From the NCBI RefSeq assembly GCF_002214465.1, contig NZ_CP015101.1:1433013-1497012 (forward strand): a stretch of DNA of 64,000 nt, read 5' to 3'. Position numbers and translations under genes: made by a program. Shown piece after piece: positions 37,101-44,894 of the stretch. The DNA comes from Thermococcus barossii. GTDB lineage: Archaea; Methanobacteriota_B; Thermococci; Thermococcales; Thermococcaceae. The notes below the pieces were generated by a model, which worked only from the letters and a program-made list of their open reading frames with translations, made no database searches and had not been told where the DNA came from. Positions within the stretch are counted from its first letter, which is position 1. The number at the start of each line of letters is the position of its first letter.

Positions 37101-37341
37101 GGAGTACTACGAGAGGTGCTTCCTTCCCTGGGCGAAAAGCTCCGGAGTGGAGGTGGACGAGCTGACGCCCAGGGAGATAGCGAGGGCTTTAACGGACATG
37201 ATGTACCCCTGGGAGCCGGTGGAGACCCTCACTGAGATATTTGAGAAGGCCAAGTACAGCGGGGAGAGGGTCTCAAGGGACGAGTTCATACGCTTCTACC
37301 GCTCGGTGCTCGAAGTGATAGGGGGTGGCTGTGTTGTTTAA
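34114..37341 (+). CDS. Large extracellular transglutaminase-like protein, nucleophile Cys missing
   Basis: 1075 residues. N-terminal signal/anchor; a transglutaminase-like core (about residues 200-325) with GLPARLVEGAYI, HFWAEVYFNGAGWLTFDP; then several Ig/Big-type beta domains; a transmembrane helix (IGLIAAIGLALARY, near 895) and a cytosolic DUF4129-like tail (LTPREIARALTDM, near 1020). The usual G-x-C motif reads GSSYDFASAF, so Ser replaces Cys while His and Asp remain. First gene of a five-gene operon with MoxR and DUF58. Possibly a surface scaffold or peptide-binding protein. Confidence 0.78.
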   Translation: MVGRKYIAFLTLTLLSLLITSVVLGPALIEAPPETKSIEELLSPKLPPGNETNETGPPIEVPVSPRFVLLVTGAAHTHYLRLNVYTDYVDGRWLTRNATVVPGNTIAPPEIKVPHHSERDRITVTSFLPLSGNLFTSLYTTRVDGAGAEAVPEYNLFRTDLNVTSYSFSSISYTFEWPYLLNLTAGNMTEYLSAPNETRLAELAGSITLGSLSDYEKALRIARYLANNYRHVENATPPANTDRLSWFLFESKEGSSYDFASAFVILARLSGLPARLVEGAYIDAVPQTQVVTERDRHFWAEVYFNGAGWLTFDPLHPDPNVYVPFELKVYPPKMTVNPGSSGTVTVMFERVASGTNSTVTVEIPSLGRIALINGSGVYDITVGPFDGPGYYPVLVRASTDAGAPASLLQITAVTVPGDITVIPDQAAVGLLKGSQVTLGLPVQGATQDVRLSTTSPLVETWSWWGTPGSETGIYVRLVSPQEYPLGWHIVNMTVMSGSKVYPVHMPVFVMESTSVSVDVPNTLTAGDSLTINGTVRGIPAGGAPATGEVAVFLNDGRRNILIGHGNLSNGSFSLPVRIPGNLKPGTKSLAVYYIAPLGYPYISSTTTRVVMVKGLAKFSLPELILARPGNVTIVGRLVDGAGEPIANATVSYYLDGKPVGNTSTRTDGGFSLRLGIPGIEEHVLSLRYPGSSNYSRASIDVTVVTVSLKVPEKVTGELGKPIRISGEIIGIENASLKAYVFPGKTYTANVVNGSFDFTIEPFQTVGERTVELRHGGRILKRITVEVVSPVRIELLTSEAKGEKTARLEFRVVNSVNDPVSGIHLNVSVNGLEMRAMTNGSGIAVLEIPVPEERTNATVIVTFGGSTYYLPASGRFHVIISKKRKIPWLYIGLIAAIGLALARYRLVRRKPAEKRQEKILKIIFNNGIPLFQEGETMEISVECDGEPELYVDGKPFGKGRDFRLTLTLGDHTIEARCGELVESARARVLPSYNDAVVEYYERCFLPWAKSSGVEVDELTPREIARALTDMMYPWEPVETLTEIFEKAKYSGERVSRDEFIRFYRSVLEVIGGGCVV

Positions 37342-38323
37342 GGTCAACTGGGGGAGGATCGCAATATACGTCGGTGCCCTAACGCTCACCTACGCCCTTT
37401 CCACCCAGGTGGATGCACTGAGGGGGCTCACGCTTCCGGCGACGGTTCTGGTGGCGTTCCTGACCATTGGGGAAGTTATCCTCGCCCTCAGGGGGAAGAG
37501 CTGGGCGTTTATGATGGGACTGCTGGGGGCCACCCTCGCGGCACTCTCCATCCCGGTGGAATGGAAGGTTCCGGCCTCCATGACAGTACTCGGCGGGGGA
37601 ATTGCCCTCATGGCCCCAAAACTCAGAAAACACTCCCGCTTCGCCAGGGGGCTGGGACTGCTGCTCGGCCTCTACGGACTCTCGGGGATTCCCCCCTTGG
37701 ATGCGGTGGGGAGCGTCTTCAGCTACGCCGGCCTTTTCCTGTTCCTCGGCTACTCCGTGGCAGAGCTCGGGGAGAGGTACCCCTGGACCGAGCCGGTTGA
37801 GAGAAATCTGCTCGGACTCGGTGCCCTCGGTGCAATCCTCGGCCTCTACGCGGCAGTTAGAGGGACTCTAAGCGAAAGCCACCCGGAGCTCGTGTTCTAC
37901 GGGGAGTGGCTGGTTCTTCTCCTCGGCGTCATCACGGCGGGAAGCATGGTCTACTCGTACATCAGCGAGAAAGACCCCGAAAAGTACCTGCTCTCCCAGT
38001 GGAAGAAGCACGAGGCAAAGACCGTGGAGAGACTCGGTCCAGAGCTCGCGGAGGCCAGCAGGGCGGTTGAGGACTTCGTGGTCAGGGGCAGGAAGGGGCC
38101 GCTTCTGACCTTCATAGCCTACTACGGCTCGCGGCTCTTCGATGACAGGAAGCGCTTCGGAGCGCTCGTGGAGAAGATAGCCGACTACAGGGAAAGGCAG
38201 ACCTCCAGGCTGACGCCGCTCTGGATAAGGCACGCCTACGGGAGGAGGGAGCTTGAGAGGAGGATTAGAATCGTTGAGGAAGTTTTTGAAGAACTCAGAA
38301 CACTCATGGGGTGGGAGTCATGA
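37331..38323 (+). CDS. Polytopic membrane protein of the MoxR/DUF58 operon
   Basis: About 330 residues; not recognised beyond context. Residues ~5-200 hold six or seven hydrophobic segments (e.g. FMMGLLGATLAALSIPV, LVLLLGVITAGSMVYSY). The C-terminal ~110 residues are cytosolic and helical with many Arg/Lys/Glu. Start is uncertain: GTG 37331 or TTG 37334 after GGGGGTGG; GTG 37325 also is in frame. It overlaps both neighbours, so coupled translation is likely. Confidence 0.65.
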   Translation: MLFKVNWGRIAIYVGALTLTYALSTQVDALRGLTLPATVLVAFLTIGEVILALRGKSWAFMMGLLGATLAALSIPVEWKVPASMTVLGGGIALMAPKLRKHSRFARGLGLLLGLYGLSGIPPLDAVGSVFSYAGLFLFLGYSVAELGERYPWTEPVERNLLGLGALGAILGLYAAVRGTLSESHPELVFYGEWLVLLLGVITAGSMVYSYISEKDPEKYLLSQWKKHEAKTVERLGPELAEASRAVEDFVVRGRKGPLLTFIAYYGSRLFDDRKRFGALVEKIADYRERQTSRLTPLWIRHAYGRRELERRIRIVEEVFEELRTLMGWES

Positions 38324-39291
38324 TGGAGATTAAGGAGGCGTTTGAAACCCTCAATGCAATCGTTGACAGGATTTCCGACGTGTTTGTTGGCAATGAGATC
38401 GTTGTCAGGAAGACTCTAGCTGCTGCTCTTGTTAACGGGAATGTTCTTTTTGAGGATTATCCTGGCTTGGGAAAAACGTTGCTGGCGAAGGCCTTTGGAA
38501 AAGTCTTGGGCTTGAAGTACACGCGCGTCCAATTCACTCCAGACTTACTGCCCGCGGACATTCTCGGCACGAAAGTCTGGCGTCAAAACCTGGGAACTTT
38601 CGAACTCATTAAAGGCCCAATCTTCACGCACGTGCTTTTGGCTGATGAAATCAACCGCGCACCACCAAAGACTCAGAGTGCCCTCCTGGAGGCGATGGAG
38701 GAGCGGCAGGTGACGATTGAAGGTGAAACATTCACGCTGGAGAGGCCTTTCTTCGTCATCGCCACACAGAATCCAATCGAGTTCGAGGGGACTTACCCCC
38801 TGCCAGAGGCTCAACTGGATCGTTTCCTGCTCCGCCTGCGCGTGGGCTACCCGAAGAGTTTGGAGGATGAGGTGGCCATTCTTGAGGCGCGCTTGAACTG
38901 GGGGAAGGACGACCCGACGGTCGACATGAAGGCTTTAATTGACCGCGAGACCTTCGTGAGAATGCAGGAGCTTGTTGAAAAGGGCATCTTCATCAGCAGG
39001 GACTTGCTGAGGTACATTGCTGAACTCGTGCGGAATGCCCGCGCTGATGAGCGGGTTGAAGCCGGACCGAGTCCTCGCGGGGGCATTGCGTTGATGAAGG
39101 TTGCGAAGGCTAATGCATTGCTTGAGGGGAGGGATTTTGTTTTGCCGGATGATGTGAAGGCTTACGCGGTTGATGCTCTCGCTCACAGGATTGTGATTAA
39201 GCCGGAGTACGCTTTTGAGGGTGTGAGTGGTGAGGAAATCGTCCGCGAGGCTCTGAAGAAAACACCCGTACCCAAAGGCGAAGAAAAATGA
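38320..39291 (+). CDS. MoxR-family AAA+ ATPase
   Basis: 323 residues. Walker A EDYPGLGKTLLAKAFGK (near 46-62), Walker B HVLLADEINRAPPKTQSALLEAMEERQV (near 105-132), sensor ATQNPIEFEGTYPLPEAQLDRF. MoxR ATPases act as chaperones with VWA or DUF58 partners; the partner DUF58 gene follows by ATGA overlap. Base and codon use differ clearly from all neighbours (lower GC, CGC/GCT/GTT-rich), suggesting replacement or transfer of just this gene. Confidence 0.93.
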   Translation: MMEIKEAFETLNAIVDRISDVFVGNEIVVRKTLAAALVNGNVLFEDYPGLGKTLLAKAFGKVLGLKYTRVQFTPDLLPADILGTKVWRQNLGTFELIKGPIFTHVLLADEINRAPPKTQSALLEAMEERQVTIEGETFTLERPFFVIATQNPIEFEGTYPLPEAQLDRFLLRLRVGYPKSLEDEVAILEARLNWGKDDPTVDMKALIDRETFVRMQELVEKGIFISRDLLRYIAELVRNARADERVEAGPSPRGGIALMKVAKANALLEGRDFVLPDDVKAYAVDALAHRIVIKPEYAFEGVSGEEIVREALKKTPVPKGEEK

Positions 39292-40541
39292 AGAGGAGCC
39301 TGATGGGATACGTCCTCTGGGCCCTGATCCTTGGAACGGCCTTCCTCTCGCCGGGGATGGTGGGTCTGGCCATAGTGCCCCTCTCCCTGCTGGCCCTGGC
39401 GATGCTCGTTGACCCCCCAAGAGGGGTGAAGGTGAGGAGAAAGCTCTCAAGGCACGAGATAAGTCTCGGAGAGGAGGTCGAGATTAGGGTAGAGGTCACG
39501 GTGGAAAAGGGCCTCGGTCTCGTCGTCGTCAGGGACAGGCTTCCAAAGAACGTCGCCCTCACCGCCGGAAACAACGTGGGGGTCTTCTTCAAGGGACTCA
39601 AGCCGCTGAGGAGGAGCTACACCTACAGAATAAGGCCCGTACTCCGGGGCTTTTACACGCTGCCGAGGAGCGAGGTGACCACGAGGAACCCGCTGGGCAC
39701 GAGGTACATCTGGGGGCTGTACGGTGAGGAGCTCAGACTAAGGGCCGTTCCAAAGGTCGTCAGGGCCGTTCCAATAGCAGAAACCAGAAGGAAGGCAAAG
39801 ATAAGCGTCCCGGAAACCAGCTTCTCGATAAGGGGGCCGATATCGACCGATTTCAAGGAGATCAGGGACTACCAGACCGGTGACCCGGTAAAGCTCATAA
39901 ACTGGAAGGCCACCGCGAGGATGGGACGGGTGCTCGTCAACGAGTTCGAAAGGGAGGGCAAGAAGACCGTCCTCTTCATAGTGGACGCGAGGGAGGGCAT
40001 GAAGATTGGCCCCGAGAGCGAGAGCCCGTACGAGCACGCCATGAACCTCGTCGCATCCATGGCACATCGCTTCCTGAGGAAGGACTATCACGTAGGCCTC
40101 TACCTCCTCGGCACGAGGAAGTTCCTCCCGCCGGCCACGGGGCCGAGGCAGCTCCACACGATTGTGAAGACGATGATGGACTTTGAGAGGGTTCGGACGG
40201 GAGAGGAGAGCTTTGCCGATGCCGTTGAGAGACTGAAGAGGATACTCGTGCAGTACAGCCCCCTCGTCATCTACGTCTCCAACGTCCTCGAAAGGACAAG
40301 CGGCGAAACCAAGAGGGGGGTTCTCACAGTAATGGCCGTTCATAGGGGCAAAACCCGGCCTGTGATGGTGGACATCTCGGTCTACCCTGCCCTGGACCCG
40401 AAAACCGGCACCCTTATCGAGATGGAGAAGAGGGCCATAATCAGGGAGCTTGAGGGCACCGGGGCATACGTCGTTCGCTGGCTTCCGGGAAGGGAGGAGA
40501 TTGGAGGGGTGCTGAGCAAGCTCCTGGGGGAGATAAGATGA
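39288..40541 (+). CDS. DUF58 domain protein
   Basis: 417 residues with two N-terminal hydrophobic segments, a beta-rich middle, and the DUF58 core at about 195-330: FKEIRDYQTGDPVKLINWKATARMG, VNEFEREGKKTVLFIVDAREGM, which is a VWA-like fold. DUF58 proteins are the regular partners of MoxR ATPases. The ATGA overlaps at both ends support a single operon. Confidence 0.9.
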   Translation: MKRSLMGYVLWALILGTAFLSPGMVGLAIVPLSLLALAMLVDPPRGVKVRRKLSRHEISLGEEVEIRVEVTVEKGLGLVVVRDRLPKNVALTAGNNVGVFFKGLKPLRRSYTYRIRPVLRGFYTLPRSEVTTRNPLGTRYIWGLYGEELRLRAVPKVVRAVPIAETRRKAKISVPETSFSIRGPISTDFKEIRDYQTGDPVKLINWKATARMGRVLVNEFEREGKKTVLFIVDAREGMKIGPESESPYEHAMNLVASMAHRFLRKDYHVGLYLLGTRKFLPPATGPRQLHTIVKTMMDFERVRTGEESFADAVERLKRILVQYSPLVIYVSNVLERTSGETKRGVLTVMAVHRGKTRPVMVDISVYPALDPKTGTLIEMEKRAIIRELEGTGAYVVRWLPGREEIGGVLSKLLGEIR

Positions 40542-41359
40542 GCCTCAGGGCGGTGAAGCTGGCGGTTGTGCTCCCGGCGATAGTTCTGACGTCACTGGCC
40601 TACTCCGACATACTCCGTCCCGGCGACTATCTGCTGGCCGTTGCCCTGGGGACGATCCTCATGGGGACGTTCCTCTCAAGGAACTCTGCCAGCGGGACGG
40701 TGTTCCTCTCGACGGTTCTGTACGCGGTTCCCTACGCCATAGCGTTTTCACAGTTTCTGCCCCTGGCATTCCCGGAGGCTTACCAGAACCTCAGCGGGAC
40801 GATACTGAAGAGCCCCTACTTCTCAAGCCCGCTCCCAATCTTCGCCCTGATTGCCCTGAGCATACTCGCGGACTACATCGAGACCGCCGATGCGTGGGAG
40901 AACGTCCTGGGAGAGCTTGGATGGAGGGGAACCGGAGGAAAGACTCTACTCTACGGCCTGCCCATCGTCCTGCTGGCCTTCGGGCTATCTCTGGCTCTCC
41001 TGTGGCTCGGAAGGAGCCTGGGACTCTCAACGGGGGGCATTCTGCTTCCGGTCATTCTCCTCGTCCTCGGTCTGACCGTGGCGTACTCGTCCATCGAGGG
41101 TGGAAGCTACCGGAGGGTCGTTGTTGCCGTTGAGGTTCCTCCGATGAACGGGGAGGTTGTCATAGAGGGGCCAGATGAGAGCCGGGTCATGCCGCTGAGC
41201 CGTTCAGCTGCCTTCGAGTGGGAAGTCCTCAGGCTGGAAGCTGAGATGAGGAAAAGACCGAGAAGGGTTGTCCTGCGGAGGGGCGAGGACGAAGAGGTCC
41301 TGACCCCGCTCATGGAGAGCGTTGACGGGGAAACGCTGTTCCTCCTCTACCGGGGGTGA
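40538..41359 (+). CDS. Membrane protein, last gene of the MoxR/DUF58 operon
   Basis: 273 residues; not a family I can name. About six hydrophobic segments in residues 5-185, then a soluble ~85-residue C-terminal part with VVIEGPDESRVMPL and RKRPRRVVLRRGEDE. ATGA overlap with the DUF58 gene. Function only by association with the MoxR cluster. Confidence 0.65.
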   Translation: MSLRAVKLAVVLPAIVLTSLAYSDILRPGDYLLAVALGTILMGTFLSRNSASGTVFLSTVLYAVPYAIAFSQFLPLAFPEAYQNLSGTILKSPYFSSPLPIFALIALSILADYIETADAWENVLGELGWRGTGGKTLLYGLPIVLLAFGLSLALLWLGRSLGLSTGGILLPVILLVLGLTVAYSSIEGGSYRRVVVAVEVPPMNGEVVIEGPDESRVMPLSRSAAFEWEVLRLEAEMRKRPRRVVLRRGEDEEVLTPLMESVDGETLFLLYRG

Positions 41360-41406
41360 GGGAAGGTTAATATATGGCGCCGCGTATATCCATTCCGGTG
41401 AGAAAG

Positions 41407-41985
41407 ATGACCGAGAAATTGCCTAAGGCAGCCGGGAAGGTTCTCGAACCCGGAGAGGAGGTTCTCTTCACAGTCAGGAAGAAGGTGAGCCTTGAGAAGC
41501 CCAAGTGGCTTTTGATAACCGACAGGAGGATAATATACCTGGATGAAAAGGTTCTCGGAAGGTACGAGGTGAAGGCCATCCCGTACCAGAAGCTGGAGGA
41601 GGTTAAGGTCGAGCTGGGGGTTGTGTCCTCGGAGTTTCTCATAAAGGGTGAGGAGAACATAAGGCTCAAGCTCGGCTGGATGAACAAGGAGCAGGCCAGG
41701 AAGACAATAAACGCCATAAAGGACGCCCTCAACGCGATAGCCATCGAGCCGGTGACCATAGAGGTCAAAAAGGGCCTCACCCACGAGACGTGGAAGCTCA
41801 AGAAGCCGAAGGAGCTGGTTAGCAGGGTCGTTCCCGGGGGAACCACCGTACAGCATCAGCCCGCGGTGGAAAAGAAGGAAGATCCCATCGAGAAGCTCAA
41901 GAAGCTGAAGGAGCTCTACGACATGGGCGTGATAAGCCAGGAGGAGTACGAGGAAAAGAGAAAGAAGCTACTCGAACAGATTTAA
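41407..41985 (+). CDS. PH-like domain protein with C-terminal SHOCT motif
   Basis: 192 residues. The N-terminal ~110 residues resemble a bacterial PH domain (EPGEEVLFTVRKK, LLITDRRIIYLDEKVLG, IPYQKLEEVKVELG). The last ~30 residues are a SHOCT helix pair (EKLKKLKELYDMGVISQEEY). SHOCT motifs usually mediate oligomerisation. TATA gttaatatatgg (41367-41378) and GGTGAGAAAG support ATG 41407, not the upstream ATG 41374. It ends in a 4-bp overlap with the convergent GH13 gene. Confidence 0.75.
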   Translation: MTEKLPKAAGKVLEPGEEVLFTVRKKVSLEKPKWLLITDRRIIYLDEKVLGRYEVKAIPYQKLEEVKVELGVVSSEFLIKGEENIRLKLGWMNKEQARKTINAIKDALNAIAIEPVTIEVKKGLTHETWKLKKPKELVSRVVPGGTTVQHQPAVEKKEDPIEKLKKLKELYDMGVISQEEYEEKRKKLLEQI

Positions 41986-44129
41986 CTCCCCTTCCATTTC
42001 CATATCACCGCCAGCAAAACTCCCGCGGCCAAGAGGATGATAACCCAGTCCCACCCCCGCTCCGGGGGTTCGGTTTCTGAAGGGGTTTCGCCCGGCATCT
42101 CCACGGGGTTCTTCCCGAGAACCACGGTTGTCGAGTTCACGAAACCGTAGAGCGTGACGTTGACCGGTTCAAGTCCTTCCCAGCGGAGGCCGCGGTAAAG
42201 CTCAACTTCGAAGGTCGTTCCATTGGGGAGCGGAACGACGGTGAAGTAGTGGCCGGTCGGAGACTTGAGCAGGGGCCTTGGTTCAGCCAGCTCAGGGAGG
42301 CTGCCCCTAATCCAGAGCTGGCCCGTGATGTTTGTGGCGTTCACCACGAGGAGAACCGGAACGTCGTTCCCGGAATAGTAGCGCAGCTTCGCCGGGTCGC
42401 TGGCCTTTCCCCCGGTCTCTACCACGACGTCGAGCCAGGCCTTCCGAGTTTTCACCTCCGGAACCTCAACGAGTATCTCGGTCGAATTCCATGAGATGAC
42501 CCTCGCCTCGACGCCGCCGATGATGACCCTTCCAGAGGAGCCGAAGCCCGCCCCTCCGATGAGAACCCTCTGACCGGGCTGGGCAGTGTATGGAGTCACC
42601 GAGCCAATGAGAGGCTCTCCCTGCTCCTCCTCAGCATGGAAGACGTAGAAGCTGTTGCGCGGGAGTTCGAGCGAGGCCTTTCCACCGACAACCCTCATCC
42701 CGGCACCGCTCAACGCGTCGCGGTAAGTCCCGGCGTCCCAGTCAAGGGGAACCGTGAGGTTCCTCGGAGCGCCTTTGTTCATGACCACGAAAATTTTGTG
42801 GCTTCCGAAGGTTCTCTCGAAGGCCCAGGTGTTGTAGTCGGAGTAAAGGGTTTTGAAGTCGCCAAAAGCTAAGGCATCGTTGGTCTTCCTCAGCTCAGCC
42901 AGGGTTCTGATTATGTGAGCGGCCTCGGTGGTGTTGTTGAACACCATCATCGGCCTGTTGTACGGGTCGCCCTTTCCGTCCCCGCTCACCAGGTAACTCT
43001 CGTCGCCGTAGTATATCACCGGAATCCCCGGAAGGGTCATGGTCAAGGCCAGTGCCATGTGGAAGCGCTCCACCCTGTCCTTCCTCCCCGCCGCGTTGAG
43101 GAAGCGGACTAGGTCGTGGCTGTCCAGGAAGTTGAGTTGCTTATTGGGATAGGTGAAGAGGGAGTAATAGTCCTCAAGCTCCTCTGAGAGAGCGTCAAGG
43201 CCACCGAAGAGGGCGAAGGTTCTCACGATGCTCTCCCGTATGGGTATGTTGAGGACCGGCGAGACGTTGGAGTAGCGGTAGAGCTCGTAGAGGTCGTCCG
43301 TTTTATCGGGCGAAAGGGAGTAGTACTCCCCGTAGATGAAGAGGGGGCCCTTTGAGTAGAGGCGCAGGTAGAAGCTCTCAAGCCAGCCGAGGTCCATGTG
43401 CTTGACGGCGTCAATCCTGAAACCGCAGGCGCCTGAGTCGGCGAAGAGAAGCGCGCCCTCGGTGAGGTATGAATCCACCCAGGGGTTGAGCTGGTTGAAG
43501 TCGGCTAAACCAAAGAGGTTGGCGTACTTGAGCTGAAAGCCGAACCAGTCGTTTATGTTACCGTTGTGGTGGTAGATTCCATCGACGCTACCGGTGTAGG
43601 GGTTGCGCGTGGCGTTCTTGGCGTCCTCGTAGTAGTGGGTGATGAATGTGCCGTTGTCGTAGATGGAGCCGAACTCACCGTCCGTTGCCGGGCCGGCATG
43701 GTTGGGCACGTAGCCAACGATTATGCAGATTCCCCGCTTTTCAGCCTCCTCCACCAGCTCCCTGAAGTCCTCCCAGGTTCCGAAGTGCTCCTCTATGCGC
43801 TTGTAATCCCTCGTCCAGTAGCCGTGGTATGGGGCCGAGCTGGAGGCCATCCTGTTTATGTTGTCGTTGAGGGGCGATACCCATATCATCGAGACGCCGA
43901 GGCTGGCTATGTAGTCGAGCTTTTTCGTGAGTCCCTCTATGTCGCCTCCCCAGTAGAGGCGGTAGTTGCTCATTGAGGGGTCGTAGAAGGGCCCGTTGTT
44001 GCTTGCGTTTCCGTCGTAGAAGCGGTCAACCATCACCTGATAAACCATTCCCCTCTCGGGAACCTGATAAGCACCTGCCAGGGGAGTCAGGAGCATAAAG
44101 GCTACGATGACCGCAAGGGCTGACCTCAC
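41982..44129 (-). CDS. Secreted, C-terminally anchored GH13 enzyme (CGTase/alpha-amylase type)
   Basis: 715 residues. Signal peptide; a (beta/alpha)8 catalytic domain with ACGFRIDAVKH (nucleophile Asp), FIYGEYY (acid/base Glu) and FLDSHDLVRF (third Asp); then domain C, an IPT/TIG-like domain D (SVTPYTAQPGQRVLIGGAGFG, near 505-525) and a CBM20-like end (ITGQLWIRGSLPELAEP). This A-B-C-D-E order is that of cyclodextrin glucanotransferases. A Pro/Glu linker and a transmembrane helix (WVIILLAAGVLLAVIW) anchor it at the surface. Whether it makes cyclodextrins cannot be told. Confidence 0.85.
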   Translation of the reverse strand: MRSALAVIVAFMLLTPLAGAYQVPERGMVYQVMVDRFYDGNASNNGPFYDPSMSNYRLYWGGDIEGLTKKLDYIASLGVSMIWVSPLNDNINRMASSSAPYHGYWTRDYKRIEEHFGTWEDFRELVEEAEKRGICIIVGYVPNHAGPATDGEFGSIYDNGTFITHYYEDAKNATRNPYTGSVDGIYHHNGNINDWFGFQLKYANLFGLADFNQLNPWVDSYLTEGALLFADSGACGFRIDAVKHMDLGWLESFYLRLYSKGPLFIYGEYYSLSPDKTDDLYELYRYSNVSPVLNIPIRESIVRTFALFGGLDALSEELEDYYSLFTYPNKQLNFLDSHDLVRFLNAAGRKDRVERFHMALALTMTLPGIPVIYYGDESYLVSGDGKGDPYNRPMMVFNNTTEAAHIIRTLAELRKTNDALAFGDFKTLYSDYNTWAFERTFGSHKIFVVMNKGAPRNLTVPLDWDAGTYRDALSGAGMRVVGGKASLELPRNSFYVFHAEEEQGEPLIGSVTPYTAQPGQRVLIGGAGFGSSGRVIIGGVEARVISWNSTEILVEVPEVKTRKAWLDVVVETGGKASDPAKLRYYSGNDVPVLLVVNATNITGQLWIRGSLPELAEPRPLLKSPTGHYFTVVPLPNGTTFEVELYRGLRWEGLEPVNVTLYGFVNSTTVVLGKNPVEMPGETPSETEPPERGWDWVIILLAAGVLLAVIWKWKGS

Positions 44130-44168
44130 AGTATCACCAGGAGTGATAAGAAAAGGGGCTTAAAAACC

Positions 44169-44831
44169 TCACGCTCCGAGTATGTCCTTGAAGCTCATGG
44201 ACACCACAGAGCCCAGGATTTCGTCGTTCGCCGCCTTCAGGGCCCTGAGCCTGTACTTCCCCTTGCCCGCCTCCCACTGGAGCACCGTGCTGGCGGTTTC
44301 CTCAAGGAGCGGCAGGAGTTCTGGGTTCTTCCGCTCCATAACGTCCCGGTTTATGAAATAGAAGGCGAAGCGGCTCTTCCTGCCCACGAACGTTGATATG
44401 TTGCGAACGAGCCTTATCACCTCCTGCCTCTCAAGGGCCACGAAGAGCTTGTGTATGCCCAGAACCGGGTTGCACACGACCTTTTCCGGAACGACCTTGT
44501 CGTATATCTTGCCGTAGTACTTGAAGTCGAGGGAGTACTTGTCCACCTCAACCCTACCGACGACGTTGCCGAACTCCCTGTTGCCTCCAATCTTTATCAC
44601 AGGGATCTCCATAAGAGGCTCCGTATCCAGACCCATGAGTTCGAGTCGAATTACGTACTCCGAAAAGGTATCCGAGATATCGTCAATAAGAACCGGGCTC
44701 TCCACGTTCTCGCATCTGCGGCACATGAGGTAGAGGAGGAGTTCTGGGGATGACACCGCGCTGTACTCAACGAGCACCGTCTCACCGGGCCTTATTTTAA
44801 GAAGGATCTTGTCAATCCCGTGACATGTCAT
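44169..44831 (-). CDS. DUF257 family protein
   Basis: 220 residues of a family I associate with Thermococcales only. It has a RecA-like outline without an obvious Walker A: GETVLVEYSAVSSPELLLYLM, NREFGNVVGRVEVDKYSLDF, and a Cys pair CRRC (about 37-40). ATG 44831 follows GAGGTGAGC. Function unknown. It is a stand-alone gene between the GH13 gene and tldE. Confidence 0.7.
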   Translation of the reverse strand: MTCHGIDKILLKIRPGETVLVEYSAVSSPELLLYLMCRRCENVESPVLIDDISDTFSEYVIRLELMGLDTEPLMEIPVIKIGGNREFGNVVGRVEVDKYSLDFKYYGKIYDKVVPEKVVCNPVLGIHKLFVALERQEVIRLVRNISTFVGRKSRFAFYFINRDVMERKNPELLPLLEETASTVLQWEAGKGKYRLRALKAANDEILGSVVSMSFKDILGA

Positions 44832-44894
44832 GTCCGCTCACCTCTTTAGTCCCTAAGGCGCGGAACTATAAAAGCTTACCGAGAGGGGCCGAAT

